This document shows positions 9,901 through 19,088 of a DNA stretch of 64,000 nt, piece by piece. The notes beneath the pieces were generated by a model. The model was not told the DNA's origin. It searched no databases and saw nothing but the letters and a program-made list of their open reading frames with translations. Every line of letters starts with the position of its first letter. Position 1 is the stretch's first letter. Source of the DNA: Desulfobulbus rhabdoformis (GTDB lineage Bacteria > Desulfobacterota > Desulfobulbia > Desulfobulbales > Desulfobulbaceae); assembly GCF_016919065.1 (NCBI RefSeq), contig NZ_JAFFQA010000010.1:62001-126000 (forward strand). The letters run 5' to 3'. A program made the translations under genes and the position numbers.

Positions 9901-10771
9901 CAGTGGAGGAGAGTTGGTCCTGAAAGGTAGCAAGGGTATCCTGCCAGCGCTTGCAGAGGCTGACGAGTTTGTCATACCCCATGTAGTTGGCTGAACCGTT
10001 TAAGCGCCCTATTTTTTGCCTGATCTCACTTAAGAGTTGGTGCAGGTCTTCAGAAATGGCTATCTGAGCGGCGAGTTCTTGAATATCGGATAAATTCAGG
10101 TGTAATTGCTCAATATAAATTGCAAACAGCTCCTGGTCCTCTCCGGTTTCTTCTATCGTCTCAGTTGCGGCATCGCTGGCCCCATCTTGTCCAGAAGTGC
10201 CCACATGATCAGGTGCTGGCCCGGGTGAGGCTTGAGAATGAGCGACCGAAGAGGTTGTCTCGGCTACAACATCAGCCTGGTTTGACTCCAAATCAAAAAT
10301 ATCGTCCAGGCTGAGCGAGATCTCTTCTTCAGAGATGGATATGGGGGGATTCGCAACCGTTTTCGCAACCTTTTTGAACAATTTTTCAGCGGGTTCGTTT
10401 AAAGAACGCTCGATTGCTTCGATAAGATCATCTGTTTGCGTTCGCTCCTCCTGATATCCTTCTACATCAGCAACCAACGAGGACAGTCTGTCACGGGCGG
10501 CCATAAGCGTATCAACAAGAGAGGCGTCAACATTGCGTTTGCCTTGACGTACTATCTCAAGGATATTTTCAAGTTTATGGGCAAGATCGCTGGTCACGCT
10601 TAATCCGAGATAGGCGGAGGAACCTTTTATGGTGTGGACGTCTCTGAAAATATCATTGATGATTTCCAAATTTTCAGGATCAGTTTCCAACTTGATCAGG
10701 TTCACTTCCATTTCATCCAGATGTTCGCTCGCTTCGGCGACAAACTCAGGAAGCAGTTCAGGGTCAATCAT
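6950..10771 (-). CDS. cheA: CheA histidine kinase with three pseudo-Hpt repeats
   Basis: About 1273 residues from the ATG at 10771, which has a GAGGAG ribosome-binding site and overlaps the TGA of the upstream gene. Residues 1-120 are a genuine Hpt domain with phospho-His near 46 (DVHTIKGSSAYLG). Three Hpt-like repeats follow at about 213-320, 400-502 and 551-650. Each has an ANYMGY core, but Gly255, Gln442 and Thr593 stand where His should be. Then come a Pro/Glu-rich linker, the P3 dimerisation helices, HATPase (N box VIRNAVDHGIE; G boxes DDGRGIDL and GRGVGMDVV) and a CheW-like domain. There is no receiver domain. Short LDDIFD motifs near 155 and 349 mark a duplicated module. Confidence 0.9.
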   Translation of the reverse strand: MIDPELLPEFVAEASEHLDEMEVNLIKLETDPENLEIINDIFRDVHTIKGSSAYLGLSVTSDLAHKLENILEIVRQGKRNVDASLVDTLMAARDRLSSLVADVEGYQEERTQTDDLIEAIERSLNEPAEKLFKKVAKTVANPPISISEEEISLSLDDIFDLESNQADVVAETTSSVAHSQASPGPAPDHVGTSGQDGASDAATETIEETGEDQELFAIYIEQLHLNLSDIQELAAQIAISEDLHQLLSEIRQKIGRLNGSANYMGYDKLVSLCKRWQDTLATFQDQLSSTEAISRNDIFQEGIATFFQIIQHYFPQLGEIALVENAPAGVAQQADARQHDEEELTLELDDIFDSQEEQPDFQERPDGPLPQSEPDPLPARAEPALQGEHTESIIDTTEDAELVAIFIEQLQRHLLEIREVGEQLIASDERSALLVAIDEKLQRLKASANYMGYDSLVGLCARWQNTLTGFRDQLSLTAPPTCTMLIDEGINTYLATISKLFPQLDTVAPIDIAKEAAAPCSPSPAASHNQPLHQKPSASQPENEYEENIDTELFSIFLEQLKDNLQVVQTLAHQIPANENPQAVLHTLTKKITRIRAAANYMGYEKLTGLYDQWVDELKELDDSFSLFPTGTELSSQIGNCIGEYAKKLYDIFPQIQEKESTSPVQSPARMEQQIAVTPPSTTEQQPSLDAEKDSSLVDRTEELFSSTAVDQEEEDFLSEEPTFHEEIVIGEKQMLADRLSAALDDALKTERTASIDQQPSPPDNNLGALLDPEQNAEGVLHCSEEESQEHKVVSLPPEPSESTQPALPSPAPAENDPTMVDEFQGVERRKGERRKTAESGVEKVFRQSLRIDANKIDELMNQAGELVINRAWFSQLFNELRRMEVHLQNIPELDKREVKQVKSFSFKFHEAIVALGRVANELQEGVMKVRMLPISQLFNRYPRLIRDLVHDTDKDIGLVLRGADTELDKMIIEEIADPLIHVIRNAVDHGIEPAATRRSLGKPEKGLLKLDAYHEDSHVVVEVTDDGRGIDLEAVQSKALAKGLISKEQLDALSPKEITELIMRPGFSTAAEVTRTSGRGVGMDVVRKNLENLNGTIEIDSQPGQGTNIRIKIPLTLAVIKALLVKVGTSLFTIPLIAVDETLQVRDEEIHSIKSNEVIYLRDSTIPLIRLSTIFNLPILHSQSENDEKTFVVIVSAGKSRVGLVVDALRGQEEVVIKPLPDYLRDNRGFSGATILGDGRISLILDIHDLVHLTIGRQNRRINEPATMTSES

Positions 10772-11499
10772 TGTAAGCTCCTCGTTGGCTGTCCATCCTC
10801 CGAAATGGTGCTGACACCTGGTTGTGCCGTTCCTTCGAGCACAGTCTTTGCACCCGCCATGGCGCACTGGTCTATGATCTGGACATCATAGAGAGTGAAG
10901 GAGGTAATGACCTGTTCCATTTTTTGCACGTCTTGCTGTATTGCCGTGAGGTCCTGGCGCAGTTGCAGAAGATGTTTTTCCGGGTTTTGCAGCATTTCGT
11001 GTTCAACAACTCGGTCAAGTATGATTGAAGAGTCCCGAAGATGGTTCCAACTCAGGAGAATAAGCTCCTGGAATGTACTGGAAATATCGTCGAAACGCTG
11101 ACCGAGTTTTCTAACCTCCGCACAGCCGTTTTTAGGCATAGTGATATCCAGATTACCCTCGCTGATCTGGCGCGCCAGCGAAGCCATGCGCAGCATTGGG
11201 CCAATCAGACAGCGGTAAAAAAAGGTGAGCGCCAGAACACCTCCTATCAGGAGAAAGGCAAGGAGTGATGCCAGCCCCACTTGGATTGTTTGCAAAACAA
11301 CGGACACCGGATGGCGATCGATGCCCTGTGCAAGGTGAGAGGGCAACTGTGCGGAAACCGCTGAAATCAAGCTTTCCTGGAAGGCTGGGTTGTCCAAACG
11401 GATGAGAAGCCACAATCCGATGCAGAGCGGAATGATGAGCATCATGAGAGATATGAGCCACACATAGATGCGGGTATTCTGTCGTTGAAGCCTGCCCAT
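10768..11499 (-). CDS. Two-TM HAMP-domain membrane protein coupled to cheA
   Basis: About 243 residues. One membrane span lies near the N-terminus (VWLISLMMLIIPLCIGLWLL). A short periplasmic region of about 45 residues follows, then a second span (VGLASLLAFLLIGGVLALTFF), a HAMP domain (IGPMLRMASLARQISEGNLD) and coiled-coil helices. There is no MCP signalling tip, kinase or cyclase. The stop overlaps the cheA start (ATGA), indicating coupled translation. It may be a receptor-like or scaffolding subunit feeding the large CheA. It could also be a truncated chemoreceptor; the reading frame is clean, so recent breakage is unlikely. Confidence 0.7.
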   Translation of the reverse strand: MGRLQRQNTRIYVWLISLMMLIIPLCIGLWLLIRLDNPAFQESLISAVSAQLPSHLAQGIDRHPVSVVLQTIQVGLASLLAFLLIGGVLALTFFYRCLIGPMLRMASLARQISEGNLDITMPKNGCAEVRKLGQRFDDISSTFQELILLSWNHLRDSSIILDRVVEHEMLQNPEKHLLQLRQDLTAIQQDVQKMEQVITSFTLYDVQIIDQCAMAGAKTVLEGTAQPGVSTISEDGQPTRSLQ

Positions 11500-11592
11500 A
11501 TTACACCACCCTGAGGCCTGCAAAAGTTCGTGTCAGCGGCTGGGCGCCAAACAGTTTCTTGTTGAGCATGGAGCTTTCCGTTTCAGCTGGCA

Positions 11593-11940
11593 CTACAGCA
11601 GCAGAGGCAGCAATTCTTCGAGGTTATGTTTGTTGACGAACCCCAGAGCTCCCAGATCTGTCGCCTGTGCAGCATATTGGTCTTTATCAAGATTGGTGAA
11701 AAATATAATCCGGGCGTCAGGATCAAGAGATAGAATCTCCCTGGCCGCGGCGAAACCATTCATGTCCCGCATGGTTACATCCATGATGACGATGTCGGGA
11801 GCGAGTGTTTTATACTGCTCGATAGCCTCTATCCCGCTTTTTGCTTCACCGGTGATTTGGTGTTCCGTTGTTTCCAGGAGTTTGCGAACCATCTTGCGCA
11901 TGATGGCGGAATCATCCACAACTACAATCCGTTTGCCCAT
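11593..11940 (-). CDS. cheY: CheY-type single-domain response regulator
   Basis: 115 residues forming one receiver domain: acidic pair in VVVDDSAIMRK, phospho-Asp in PDIVIMDVTMRDMNG, the switch Thr in IIFFTNLD and the conserved Lys in GFVNKHN. It is the expected diffusible output of the CheA encoded downstream. It lies between cheW and the HAMP protein on the minus strand, with ribosome-binding sequence GAGAGGAATATCAGGT before the ATG. No output domain is present. Confidence 0.88.
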   Translation of the reverse strand: MGKRIVVVDDSAIMRKMVRKLLETTEHQITGEAKSGIEAIEQYKTLAPDIVIMDVTMRDMNGFAAAREILSLDPDARIIFFTNLDKDQYAAQATDLGALGFVNKHNLEELLPLLL

Positions 11941-11992
11941 ACCTGATATTCCTCTCAGAACGTGGTTGTCTCTCTCATTCCTCTTGCTTCTC

Positions 11993-12499
11993 TTATTCCG
12001 TCATTGCCTTCAAACGTTTGATTTCATCGACATGAAGGATTCGTGCGAAGTTGAGTAGAATGAGAAGCCTTCCGTCAATGTCGCAGACTCCGTCGATATA
12101 CTGACTCTCCAGACCCGCTGTTACAATTTCCGGTGGCGGTTCGATACTGCGGACAAGTATTTTGATCACCTTGGATACGGAGTCGACCCGAAATCCTGTA
12201 ATGCGCCCTTCAATCTCCAGTATCAGAATCCATATTTTGCTTCCCTCTGTATCCTGTTCCAGAAGATTGAGTCGTTTACGCAGGTCGATGACCGGAATGA
12301 TGTTGCCGCGTAGGTTGGTCACACCTTCCACAAAATCCGGTGAATTAGGGATAGAGGTTATCGGTGCGTCACGGATGATTTCACGTACCTTTAAAATATC
12401 TACACCGAATAATTCCCGTCCTATGGCAAAACCAACCAGCTGCATTGAGGCATCGACAGAATTTGTCTCGGTATTACGTAGCTCATTTGCAGTGTTCAT
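11993..12499 (-). CDS. cheW: CheW-type coupling protein
   Basis: 168 residues in the CheW fold: LVGFAIGRELFGVDILKVREIIRD at the start, then the IPNSPDFVEGVTNLRGNIIPVIDLRKRL signature and the GVCDIDGRLLILLNF end. It links the adjacent MCP to CheA. It lies between the MCP gene (separated by a MITE-like element) and cheY, all on the minus strand. Confidence 0.92.
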   Translation of the reverse strand: MNTANELRNTETNSVDASMQLVGFAIGRELFGVDILKVREIIRDAPITSIPNSPDFVEGVTNLRGNIIPVIDLRKRLNLLEQDTEGSKIWILILEIEGRITGFRVDSVSKVIKILVRSIEPPPEIVTAGLESQYIDGVCDIDGRLLILLNFARILHVDEIKRLKAMTE

Positions 12500-12541
12500 T
12501 ATGCATATCTCTTGTTGTTCAATGTTGAGAGCATCGTATAA

Positions 12542-12699
12542 GGGTGTCTTGAATAATTAGATTTTTCAATCAAGGCCAAGGATTGCGCAAAATTTTACCG
12601 CAGGCATATGTGTGATATCGGAGTCTTCGCTTACCTCCGAGGATAAAATTTTAAGCATGACGCCGGGATTGGCAGAAAAAGCAATTATTCAAGATTCCC
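12542..12699. repeat. MITE-like element, complete (copy A)
   Basis: 158 bp with imperfect terminal inverted repeats: GGGTGTCTTGAATAATTAG at the left and, read on the other strand, GGGAATCTTGAATAATTGC at the right. It is flanked by a 4-bp direct repeat ATAA, the signature of a transposition target duplication. The interior carries AAAATTTTACCGCAGGCAT and, inverted, AAAATTTTATCCTCGGA. There is no coding capacity. It sits between the MCP and cheW genes. Confidence 0.88.
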
Positions 12700-12712
12700 A
12701 TAAGTCAAACCC

Positions 12713-15313
12713 TTAAGCAGCAGCGTCCTGACGAATCTTGAATTTTCTGACCTCGTCGGCCAATTCATTGGAGAGCTTCTGCATTTCCTCGGTAATGGTG
12801 ATAACTTCGCCGGTTCCTTTGAAGGTCTCTACCGCTTTTTGAGCGGTATCCTCGGTCGCCGTGATAATTTTCTTGGAACGTTGGGCCTGGGCAGATGTCA
12901 GTTGATCGATTTCTTCCGAACGGGCGACCACCGTCTGCAATTCGTTTTCCGCTTCGCTTGCAAGCTTATTGGATTGTTCAACAAGAGTATCAATGGCCTT
13001 GGCCTGTTCCATGAGGCTGGAGAGGGCTTCCTGGGCAGCAGCTCGGCGGGCACCCTGTTGACCGGCCATTTCCATAATTTCTCCAGAGAAGGTGTTTACT
13101 TCCGTCATGATCTGCTGGACGTTTTTCGCGCTAAGGGCCAATGTTTCAGCTACCTGCACGATTTCTTCAATAGCCTGAATGTTTCCTTGACCACCCTGGG
13201 CAATTTTTTCCAGAGCAAGTTGTGACTGGTTCGACAGGGTTGTTCCTTCCTCGACTCGTTTGGTAGAGTCTTTAATGAGTTTGGTAATCTCGTTGGCAGC
13301 ATCAGCGGAACGTTGCGCCAGCTTGCCAACCTCGTCAGCAACAACGGCGAAACCTTTACCATGCTCACCGGCACGAGCAGCCTCGATGGCAGCATTCAGT
13401 GCAAGCAAGTTGGTCTGTTCTGTAATCTCCGTGATAACCGATATGATTTCAGAGATCTGTTCCGATGAATCAGCAATAGCCTTCATACCTTGTACTGTTG
13501 CATTGATGGTATCGTGGCCTTCCTGGGCGGAGAGTAACACCTGCTGTCCTTGATCTTTGGAACTTTCAGCTGCTTGGGTGAGGGAGGCAACAGCCGATTG
13601 CATGACCTCGATAGCCTGGGTGGCCTGCTGAACCGCTTCCCCCTGGGTGGTCGCCGCGGCCACAACCTTGGCGCCAGTATCACCCATGTCACCTACACGT
13701 GCGATAACCGTACCGGCTTCCGTGTTCTGCACATGTGTCGCCTGTTCCACCGATTCCATGGACTGCAACAGGCCTTGGAGTTTTTGACTGGAAAGAACAG
13801 CCTGATCTTTCTGAGCGGCGGCATGCCCGGCGACCTCGCCGGCTGTTTGTCCCATCTCATTGATAATGGACTGCATCTCTTCGGTTGTCTTGAGATTCAT
13901 CTCGGCACGATCTCGGTTTGCAACAGCACGCTGAGCAACGTTTCCGGAGCGGTTCTCCACATCCTGAGCTGCGGTATTGACAATTGTGAAGGAGTTTTGC
14001 AGCTGCTTGATCAAAGCGTTCAACGCGTCTGCCATCTCACCGATTTCATCTGAACTTACGGTAGGAACATTCTGGGTGAAATCACGATGTTCTGCCACGT
14101 GATGGACAGTACGGGCAATCTTGACAATTGGGCCGGCGATGGTGCGCGCAGTAAACATCCACACCAGGATGGTGATGAGCAGGACCACCGCGGCAACTGT
14201 GCCGAATATTTTCGTGGCCCTTCGTCCATTTTCTGCCATCATTTGCGGTACGGCGAGCAATTCATCCTCATACGAACCCGCAGCGATAATCCAGTGCCAG
14301 GGCGCAAAGTAGACAAATTTTGTGATCATCATGCGTGGAGTAGGATCACCAGGGTTTTTCCATAAGTAGAGCTGTTCTCCTACTTCGCCATTGCCCAGCT
14401 TCTCGGCTTTATTGATAATTTCTTGAATGAATAACTTGCCGGAGCTGTCTTTTTCCTGGAAGATGTTTTCACCGTCGCGTTCACCGTTCTGGGAAAGGAC
14501 ATAGCGACCATCAGTATCGAGGATATACGCATAGCCGGTTTCGCCGACCTTGGTGTCCAGGATTTCCCGCCTCATAAATTCGTTCAGCTCCGAAAAAACA
14601 CCGACAGAGAGCATGCCGATAACCTGTCTGTCGCTGTTGTAGATCGGCTCATAAGCGGTTTCGAGCCATTTATTGACAACAAGTGACTTGCCGGCAAATT
14701 TTTCTCCTCTCAGCACAGTGGTGATAACCTCATTGGGTTTACCGTCGGGATCGAGGTGAGGAATGTATGTGCCGAGGGCCCTGGAACCATCGGCGTTTAT
14801 AACGTTGGTCGCGACTCGGAGCATATCTCCGGAGTCGTTCATTTTTTGGAAAATGGTGGCTGAGACCCCCTGGAGATCTTTCATCTTGTCAACAATGGCA
14901 ACTTTTTCTCCTGTGGAAGTTGTCTGTCCCAGCCATTGCTGCCCTACGTATAATTCCGGCAGGCTGACGGTGGTGGTTGCTTGGGAAAATTGGTTCCTCG
15001 CAGTCCATTTGATCTCCTTGCCTGCTTTTCCATAGGCTATCCCGCCTTCGTCGTTCACAAGGCTGCGGGCTAATTTCAAGGCGAGTTGAAGCTTCTCGTC
15101 GACCAGATGTTTCTGTGTCTCGATATTGGCCTCAACGACTTTGAGAATATCTTCAAGCTGATTGTAGACGATCTTTTCGGTTTCTATCTTGGCAATGGTA
15201 TTGATGCTGCGATTCTGAAAATGGTTAAAAACCAAAATGGAGAGAAGCGGGACCATAGTAAGAAAAATACCGATGGATAACAGTTTGGGAACGAGTTTTA
15301 AATTTTTCAGCAT
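12713..15313 (-). CDS. Methyl-accepting chemotaxis protein with Cache sensor
   Basis: 866 residues. An N-terminal membrane span ([19 protein letters not shown]) is followed by a large periplasmic Cache region of about 300 residues, with motifs [19 protein letters not shown] and [16 protein letters not shown] (Cache_3/Cache_2 type, small-ligand binding). A second span ([17 protein letters not shown]), HAMP and a cytoplasmic coiled coil follow. The kinase-contact tip is canonical ([19 protein letters not shown]). Methylation-type Glu/Gln positions cannot be assigned by eye. It is the probable receptor for CheW/CheA downstream. The ribosome-binding site is AAGAAGG, 6 nt before the ATG. Confidence 0.92.
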   Translation of the reverse strand: MLKNLKLVPKLLSIGIFLTMVPLLSILVFNHFQNRSINTIAKIETEKIVYNQLEDILKVVEANIETQKHLVDEKLQLALKLARSLVNDEGGIAYGKAGKEIKWTARNQFSQATTTVSLPELYVGQQWLGQTTSTGEKVAIVDKMKDLQGVSATIFQKMNDSGDMLRVATNVINADGSRALGTYIPHLDPDGKPNEVITTVLRGEKFAGKSLVVNKWLETAYEPIYNSDRQVIGMLSVGVFSELNEFMRREILDTKVGETGYAYILDTDGRYVLSQNGERDGENIFQEKDSSGKLFIQEIINKAEKLGNGEVGEQLYLWKNPGDPTPRMMITKFVYFAPWHWIIAAGSYEDELLAVPQMMAENGRRATKIFGTVAAVVLLITILVWMFTARTIAGPIVKIARTVHHVAEHRDFTQNVPTVSSDEIGEMADALNALIKQLQNSFTIVNTAAQDVENRSGNVAQRAVANRDRAEMNLKTTEEMQSIINEMGQTAGEVAGHAAAQKDQAVLSSQKLQGLLQSMESVEQATHVQNTEAGTVIARVGDMGDTGAKVVAAATTQGEAVQQATQAIEVMQSAVASLTQAAESSKDQGQQVLLSAQEGHDTINATVQGMKAIADSSEQISEIISVITEITEQTNLLALNAAIEAARAGEHGKGFAVVADEVGKLAQRSADAANEITKLIKDSTKRVEEGTTLSNQSQLALEKIAQGGQGNIQAIEEIVQVAETLALSAKNVQQIMTEVNTFSGEIMEMAGQQGARRAAAQEALSSLMEQAKAIDTLVEQSNKLASEAENELQTVVARSEEIDQLTSAQAQRSKKIITATEDTAQKAVETFKGTGEVITITEEMQKLSNELADEVRKFKIRQDAAA

Positions 15314-16255
15314 GGTTAACCTTCTTTTTTCCGATTATTTCACATGTAGGGGATCCCCTCGAGTTCCTTTGAGAACAAAGGCTAGCAAAGGGATATCCTC
15401 TCCAAAAGCTGAGTCAGGTAAAAAAGATTTTTTTTTATATGATGATCTCAGTGGTTGTCTGAAATCATGAAAAAAGGTGAGATAGGTGCGTACCGTTTGT
15501 CTGACGTGCGGATATGGCCAGAACACGCTTGAAAACATTGAATACCAATGCCTTCACGGTTTACACGGCTCGCGTAATGCTGTCTCTACCTTGGGTTCTT
15601 ATTGCTTTATTTAATTTTTTCTACTGGAAAGAGGAACGTGTTGTATGGCTACAAAAAGAAGAATCCTTTTGTATCAAGGCATTCGGGGGAATGGATCGAT
15701 GATATTGTGGATTGTTGTTTTTGAATTGGGAATATAACTGAAAAGATGAGGAATTTTAACAATGTTACACCTGTTTTAGTAATTATTTCTATTCGTATTC
15801 ATTGGACCTGAACTAGTTTTAAAAGATACTCTATGTCATTCTCTGTTCACTTTACAAGTGAAAAGTAAACAATAATAAAAAGATTCTCTTCACTGTCTTT
15901 ATAGCATTTTATAGGATTTAATTAGTTGGTAATTTACGAATAATACTAAATTTTTTTAAAAAAATTGAGGTGAAAAAAGAGAAAACTGTAAAAAATTCTT
16001 AAAAAGAAAATATTGCCTTTACATTTTTAAATGAGTTGATCAAGTAAAGTATCAATGACGTCTATTTCAGCCGCACAGGCAGTTTCTTGCAATGCTCATA
16101 TTGAGGCTCTGGTCACAGCGCATCAGAGTTTTTCCGGTATGAACTAATCATTTTTTTCCACCAGATTATTAACCAGCCAGCGTGGGCACTAGCCTGCCAG
16201 TTTCGCAGAGTCGGCACTCACCTGGCCGTAATCGCAACCACATTTCTGGAAAACA
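15314..16255. other. Gene-free, partly AT-rich spacer
   Basis: No frame here has a convincing ribosome-binding site, codon pattern or recognisable protein. Between about 15720 and 16040 the base composition is strongly AT-rich, unlike the surrounding genes. A palindrome AGGGGATCCCCT lies at 15349-15360 upstream of the MCP. The spacer separates two regions whose gene content is unrelated, so it may be a boundary of acquired DNA; nothing mobile was recognised in it. Confidence 0.5.
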
Positions 16256-16295
16256 AAAAGCCCTCAATGCTCGAGATGGGCATTGGGGGCTTTTT
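16256..16295. terminator. Rho-independent-type terminator, bidirectional
   Basis: The arms AAAAGCCCTCAATGC and GCATTGGGGGCTTTT pair (with G-U wobbles) around a short loop, flanked by A and T runs on both sides. It lies in a gene-free spacer, so which transcript it ends is not clear; an unrecognised small RNA is possible. Confidence 0.7.
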
Positions 16296-16653
16296 GTCGT
16301 TTTCAAGGGGGGATTATCTGCTTTCACATACCGGGTGGCTACTCCCGAAAGAGTGGATCAGCACCACAGAAAGAAAAGATGAACTCCATCCACTTGTTAG
16401 CACATGTTTCATCTCATAAACCGCTTTCTATCGGCAGGGTCAGATTGTTTTTTCTCTTTAATCGTGAAAGCGCTGTTTTCTCTTCTTCATCAAATGGGGA
16501 AATGAAAATTTGCACTTTACGGCATAGACCTATCAACTTGCGTGTAAGTGTAACTATTTGTTTCTTCATTATTTACAAGGTCAGTGATTGGTGAAAAGGG
16601 GTATGGGGCAGGTTTAGCTGTATGCAAACAGGTAGGGGATTCTGAAATCTAAA

Positions 16654-16846
16654 GGGCATCTTGAATAATTGCTTTTTCTTCCAATCCCCCGGAGTCTGGC
16701 GCTTACCTCGTCACGCTTAAAATTTTATCCTCGGAGGTAAGCGAAGACTCCGATATCATATATATGCCTGCGGTAAAATTTTGCGCAATCCTCGAAGTCT
16801 ACGCTTATCTGGCCTTGATTGAAAAATCTAATTATTCAAGACACCC
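16654..16846. repeat. MITE-like element, complete, inverted orientation (copy B)
   Basis: 193 bp, reverse-oriented relative to the copy at 12542. The termini are GGGCATCTTGAATAATTGC and, on the other strand, GGGTGTCTTGAATAATTAG. A 4-bp direct repeat TAAA flanks it on both sides. It aligns with copy A throughout except for two insertions of about 20 bp in the interior. Its right end supplies the last base of the TAG stop codon of the TonB-dependent receptor gene. Confidence 0.88.
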
Positions 16847-18918
16847 TAAAAGCGATAGACCAATTCGATGCCATAGGTGGCTCCAACATCGCGCAGCACT
16901 CCCCAGTTTGCCGTAGTCGGGTATCCCTTGTTGTTGGTTCCGTACTGTTCATCGGTGATATTTTGACCAAAGACTGCCATCGTCAATTTCTCCGAAAAAT
17001 TTTTAGAGAGGCTGAGATTGATCGTGGTGAAATCACCCACTGTGTAGCCATAACTTAGATACGGCGAGACATACAGAACAGTGGCGTGAGACTCCCAGTC
17101 ACCATGACGCCAATTGAGACGGGCGCTGTATTTCTTTTCAGGAAATTCATTGCCGTCAATACCATCCTCATTGCTGTCGACAAAATGGGTCCAACCTAGT
17201 TCGTACCCGAGTTGATCACGCAATAAGTGTCCCCTGATGCTCATTTCAAAGCCAAATCTTTGCCGGTTATCCGCACGGTAGACGGTCAAGGAGGTAGCCT
17301 CACCGGTAGTGGGATCAATGATGGGGTTCCCCGCTGTATCGGTGGTAATGGTTCCGTCGGCTACCTTGGCGTTCTTGATGGCATAGTAAAATGGAGTCAG
17401 CGTCATTTGAAAGGCATTGCTCCAGTTAGCCTCTATTCCAACTTCATACCGGTGTCGCTGCTCGTCGGGGAGGGTGGCGTCGTCGACGGTAGTCAAGACA
17501 TCAGGTGTTGGTGTCAGATTAAATGAATAGCGGGCTGTAACTCTCCATACCGGATCAATCTGCCAGGCATTGCCTAAAGAGACGACATAGGCCTCATCGG
17601 TCCATTCCCCATCTGAAAGTTGCACTTCGGTCCCGCTGGAAAGATACTTGTCCCCTCCTTGCACAATTTTTTTCTTATCAACGCGCATGGCTGCATCCAC
17701 AGACCATGTAGGGTTGAAGGCATAGATATCAGTCGCATAGATCCCATAAATTCTTTCCTCTCGCGGCGTGGTTTTTCCTTCAGAGCGTTGGAGCCAGGAG
17801 ACGATTTGACCACCGATTTTCAGAGTGTTCTGTTGGGTGGTTATGGCATGGGCCAGGTTCCACTCTTCGGATCGATCTTCCGCATCCCTGCCTGCCACAG
17901 TACTTTTGTCGGTCAGGGTGTTGTAGGCATAGAGTGTTGCTTCGGTTCTGTTCCATCCATAGGTGAGTGAGGTATTGTGCTGCGCATTCCATGATCGGTT
18001 GAGATTTATGGCGAAAAGCACGGTGTCTATTGGGTCGTATTCCCATATGTTCTTGTCGAGCACCCCTGCGGGGGTGGGCCCGCTGATGGGATAATTGGTG
18101 GAACCGCTGTAGGAGCCAATGGCCCGTTGGATCTCCCTTGAGGCCGCGTTGTAATAGAGTGAACCACTTGCCTGAAATCCCTCGCTGTTGAAGCCGCCGT
18201 TCATCAACCAGGTGTTTCCCGTATACCCGTTGTTCCAGTCGTCCTTGCCCTGGCTTTGGCTGCGTTGATATCCGGCGCTGAGGGTGAAACGGTCATCCAT
18301 CCACGAGTGAGCTGTGAATGCCGAAGATTTCCAGGTGTCATAGGATGCGTAGCTGGAGCGCACTTCGGTTCCATATGGACTGTCCGGTCCTTTTTTCCGG
18401 GTTTCAATGATGATGAACCCCTGATTGGGCGAACCACCCGATGCAGAGCCAAACGACATTAACGGACCGATGGTGATAACCGATGCATCACGGACAAATT
18501 TTATCGAATCGATCATTTCCACAGGGATATCACCAATGATGCGGCGTGCCTCGGTTGCAGTCAGGTAAACGCCGTCCAGGATGACGCTGACGCTGTCGCC
18601 GCGGCTGAAGGAGAAATTATGGACGCGTGCTCCTTGCCGCCGGATGCTCATTCCCAGTGTAGTCTCAATCAGATCGCTGACATCGCGCGGGCGGATGGCC
18701 TGGATATCTTCTTTGGTCAAGGTCTCGACCGCTTCCACGCTTTCTGGTAGGTAAAATCGGCTTGATATGGGTTCCTCTGTCGTTTCTGCCTCATCGGAAA
18801 CGATTATGGGGGCCAGTTCTTTGGGTTGTTCTTCCTCAATATTTTTTCCCCAGGCGGGCAGGCTGAAGCAGTGCCAGAGTGCGATTGGAAAAATTGCCTT
18901 GTTGGTCCAGTTTTTCAC
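16846..18918 (-). CDS. TonB-dependent outer-membrane receptor
   Basis: About 690 residues from a GTG at 18918, chosen because AAAGGAGG stands 5 bp before it; an upstream ATG at 18993 has no such site. A signal peptide (VKNWTNKAIFPIALWHCFSLPAWG) precedes a plug domain (LTKEDIQAIRPRDVSDLIET, SVSVILDGVYLTATEARR) and a 22-strand-type barrel ending in the aromatic YGIELVYRF. Such receptors import metal-chelator complexes or cobalamin using the proton motive force via TonB. It is divergent from vnfD and shares its long upstream region, so import of a vanadium or iron chelate is a reasonable but unproven guess. A MITE-like element abuts its stop codon. Confidence 0.88.
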   Translation of the reverse strand: MKNWTNKAIFPIALWHCFSLPAWGKNIEEEQPKELAPIIVSDEAETTEEPISSRFYLPESVEAVETLTKEDIQAIRPRDVSDLIETTLGMSIRRQGARVHNFSFSRGDSVSVILDGVYLTATEARRIIGDIPVEMIDSIKFVRDASVITIGPLMSFGSASGGSPNQGFIIIETRKKGPDSPYGTEVRSSYASYDTWKSSAFTAHSWMDDRFTLSAGYQRSQSQGKDDWNNGYTGNTWLMNGGFNSEGFQASGSLYYNAASREIQRAIGSYSGSTNYPISGPTPAGVLDKNIWEYDPIDTVLFAINLNRSWNAQHNTSLTYGWNRTEATLYAYNTLTDKSTVAGRDAEDRSEEWNLAHAITTQQNTLKIGGQIVSWLQRSEGKTTPREERIYGIYATDIYAFNPTWSVDAAMRVDKKKIVQGGDKYLSSGTEVQLSDGEWTDEAYVVSLGNAWQIDPVWRVTARYSFNLTPTPDVLTTVDDATLPDEQRHRYEVGIEANWSNAFQMTLTPFYYAIKNAKVADGTITTDTAGNPIIDPTTGEATSLTVYRADNRQRFGFEMSIRGHLLRDQLGYELGWTHFVDSNEDGIDGNEFPEKKYSARLNWRHGDWESHATVLYVSPYLSYGYTVGDFTTINLSLSKNFSEKLTMAVFGQNITDEQYGTNNKGYPTTANWGVLRDVGATYGIELVYRF

Positions 18919-19088
18919 GTATTCCTCCTTTGAATGCCAGCTGTCGAACAAGAATTGTTTGTTTGGGGTCTTCCTCACCAAGAAATATGCCATCCTAAAT
19001 TCTCCTGGTGTTTTAACGGAATAACAGGGTGATGGTTTGGCTTGTCCGCAGGAGGGACCATGGCATGTCAGCTGGAATGCACCGACAT

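Noticed and set aside
15380..15400. Sigma-54-like AGGATATCCCTTTGCT upstream of the MCP (minus strand)
   Set aside because: Only GG and TTGCT fit; the TGGCAC element is missing and no activator site is seen.
15514..15702. Small plus-strand frame in the spacer after the MCP
   Set aside because: No ribosome-binding site, odd composition and no similarity to a known protein.
18975..18992. Sigma-54 promoter for the TonB receptor (TGGCATATTTCTTGGT)
   Set aside because: The essential GC at -12 is GG and the site overlaps an alternative start codon; too weak to list as a feature.
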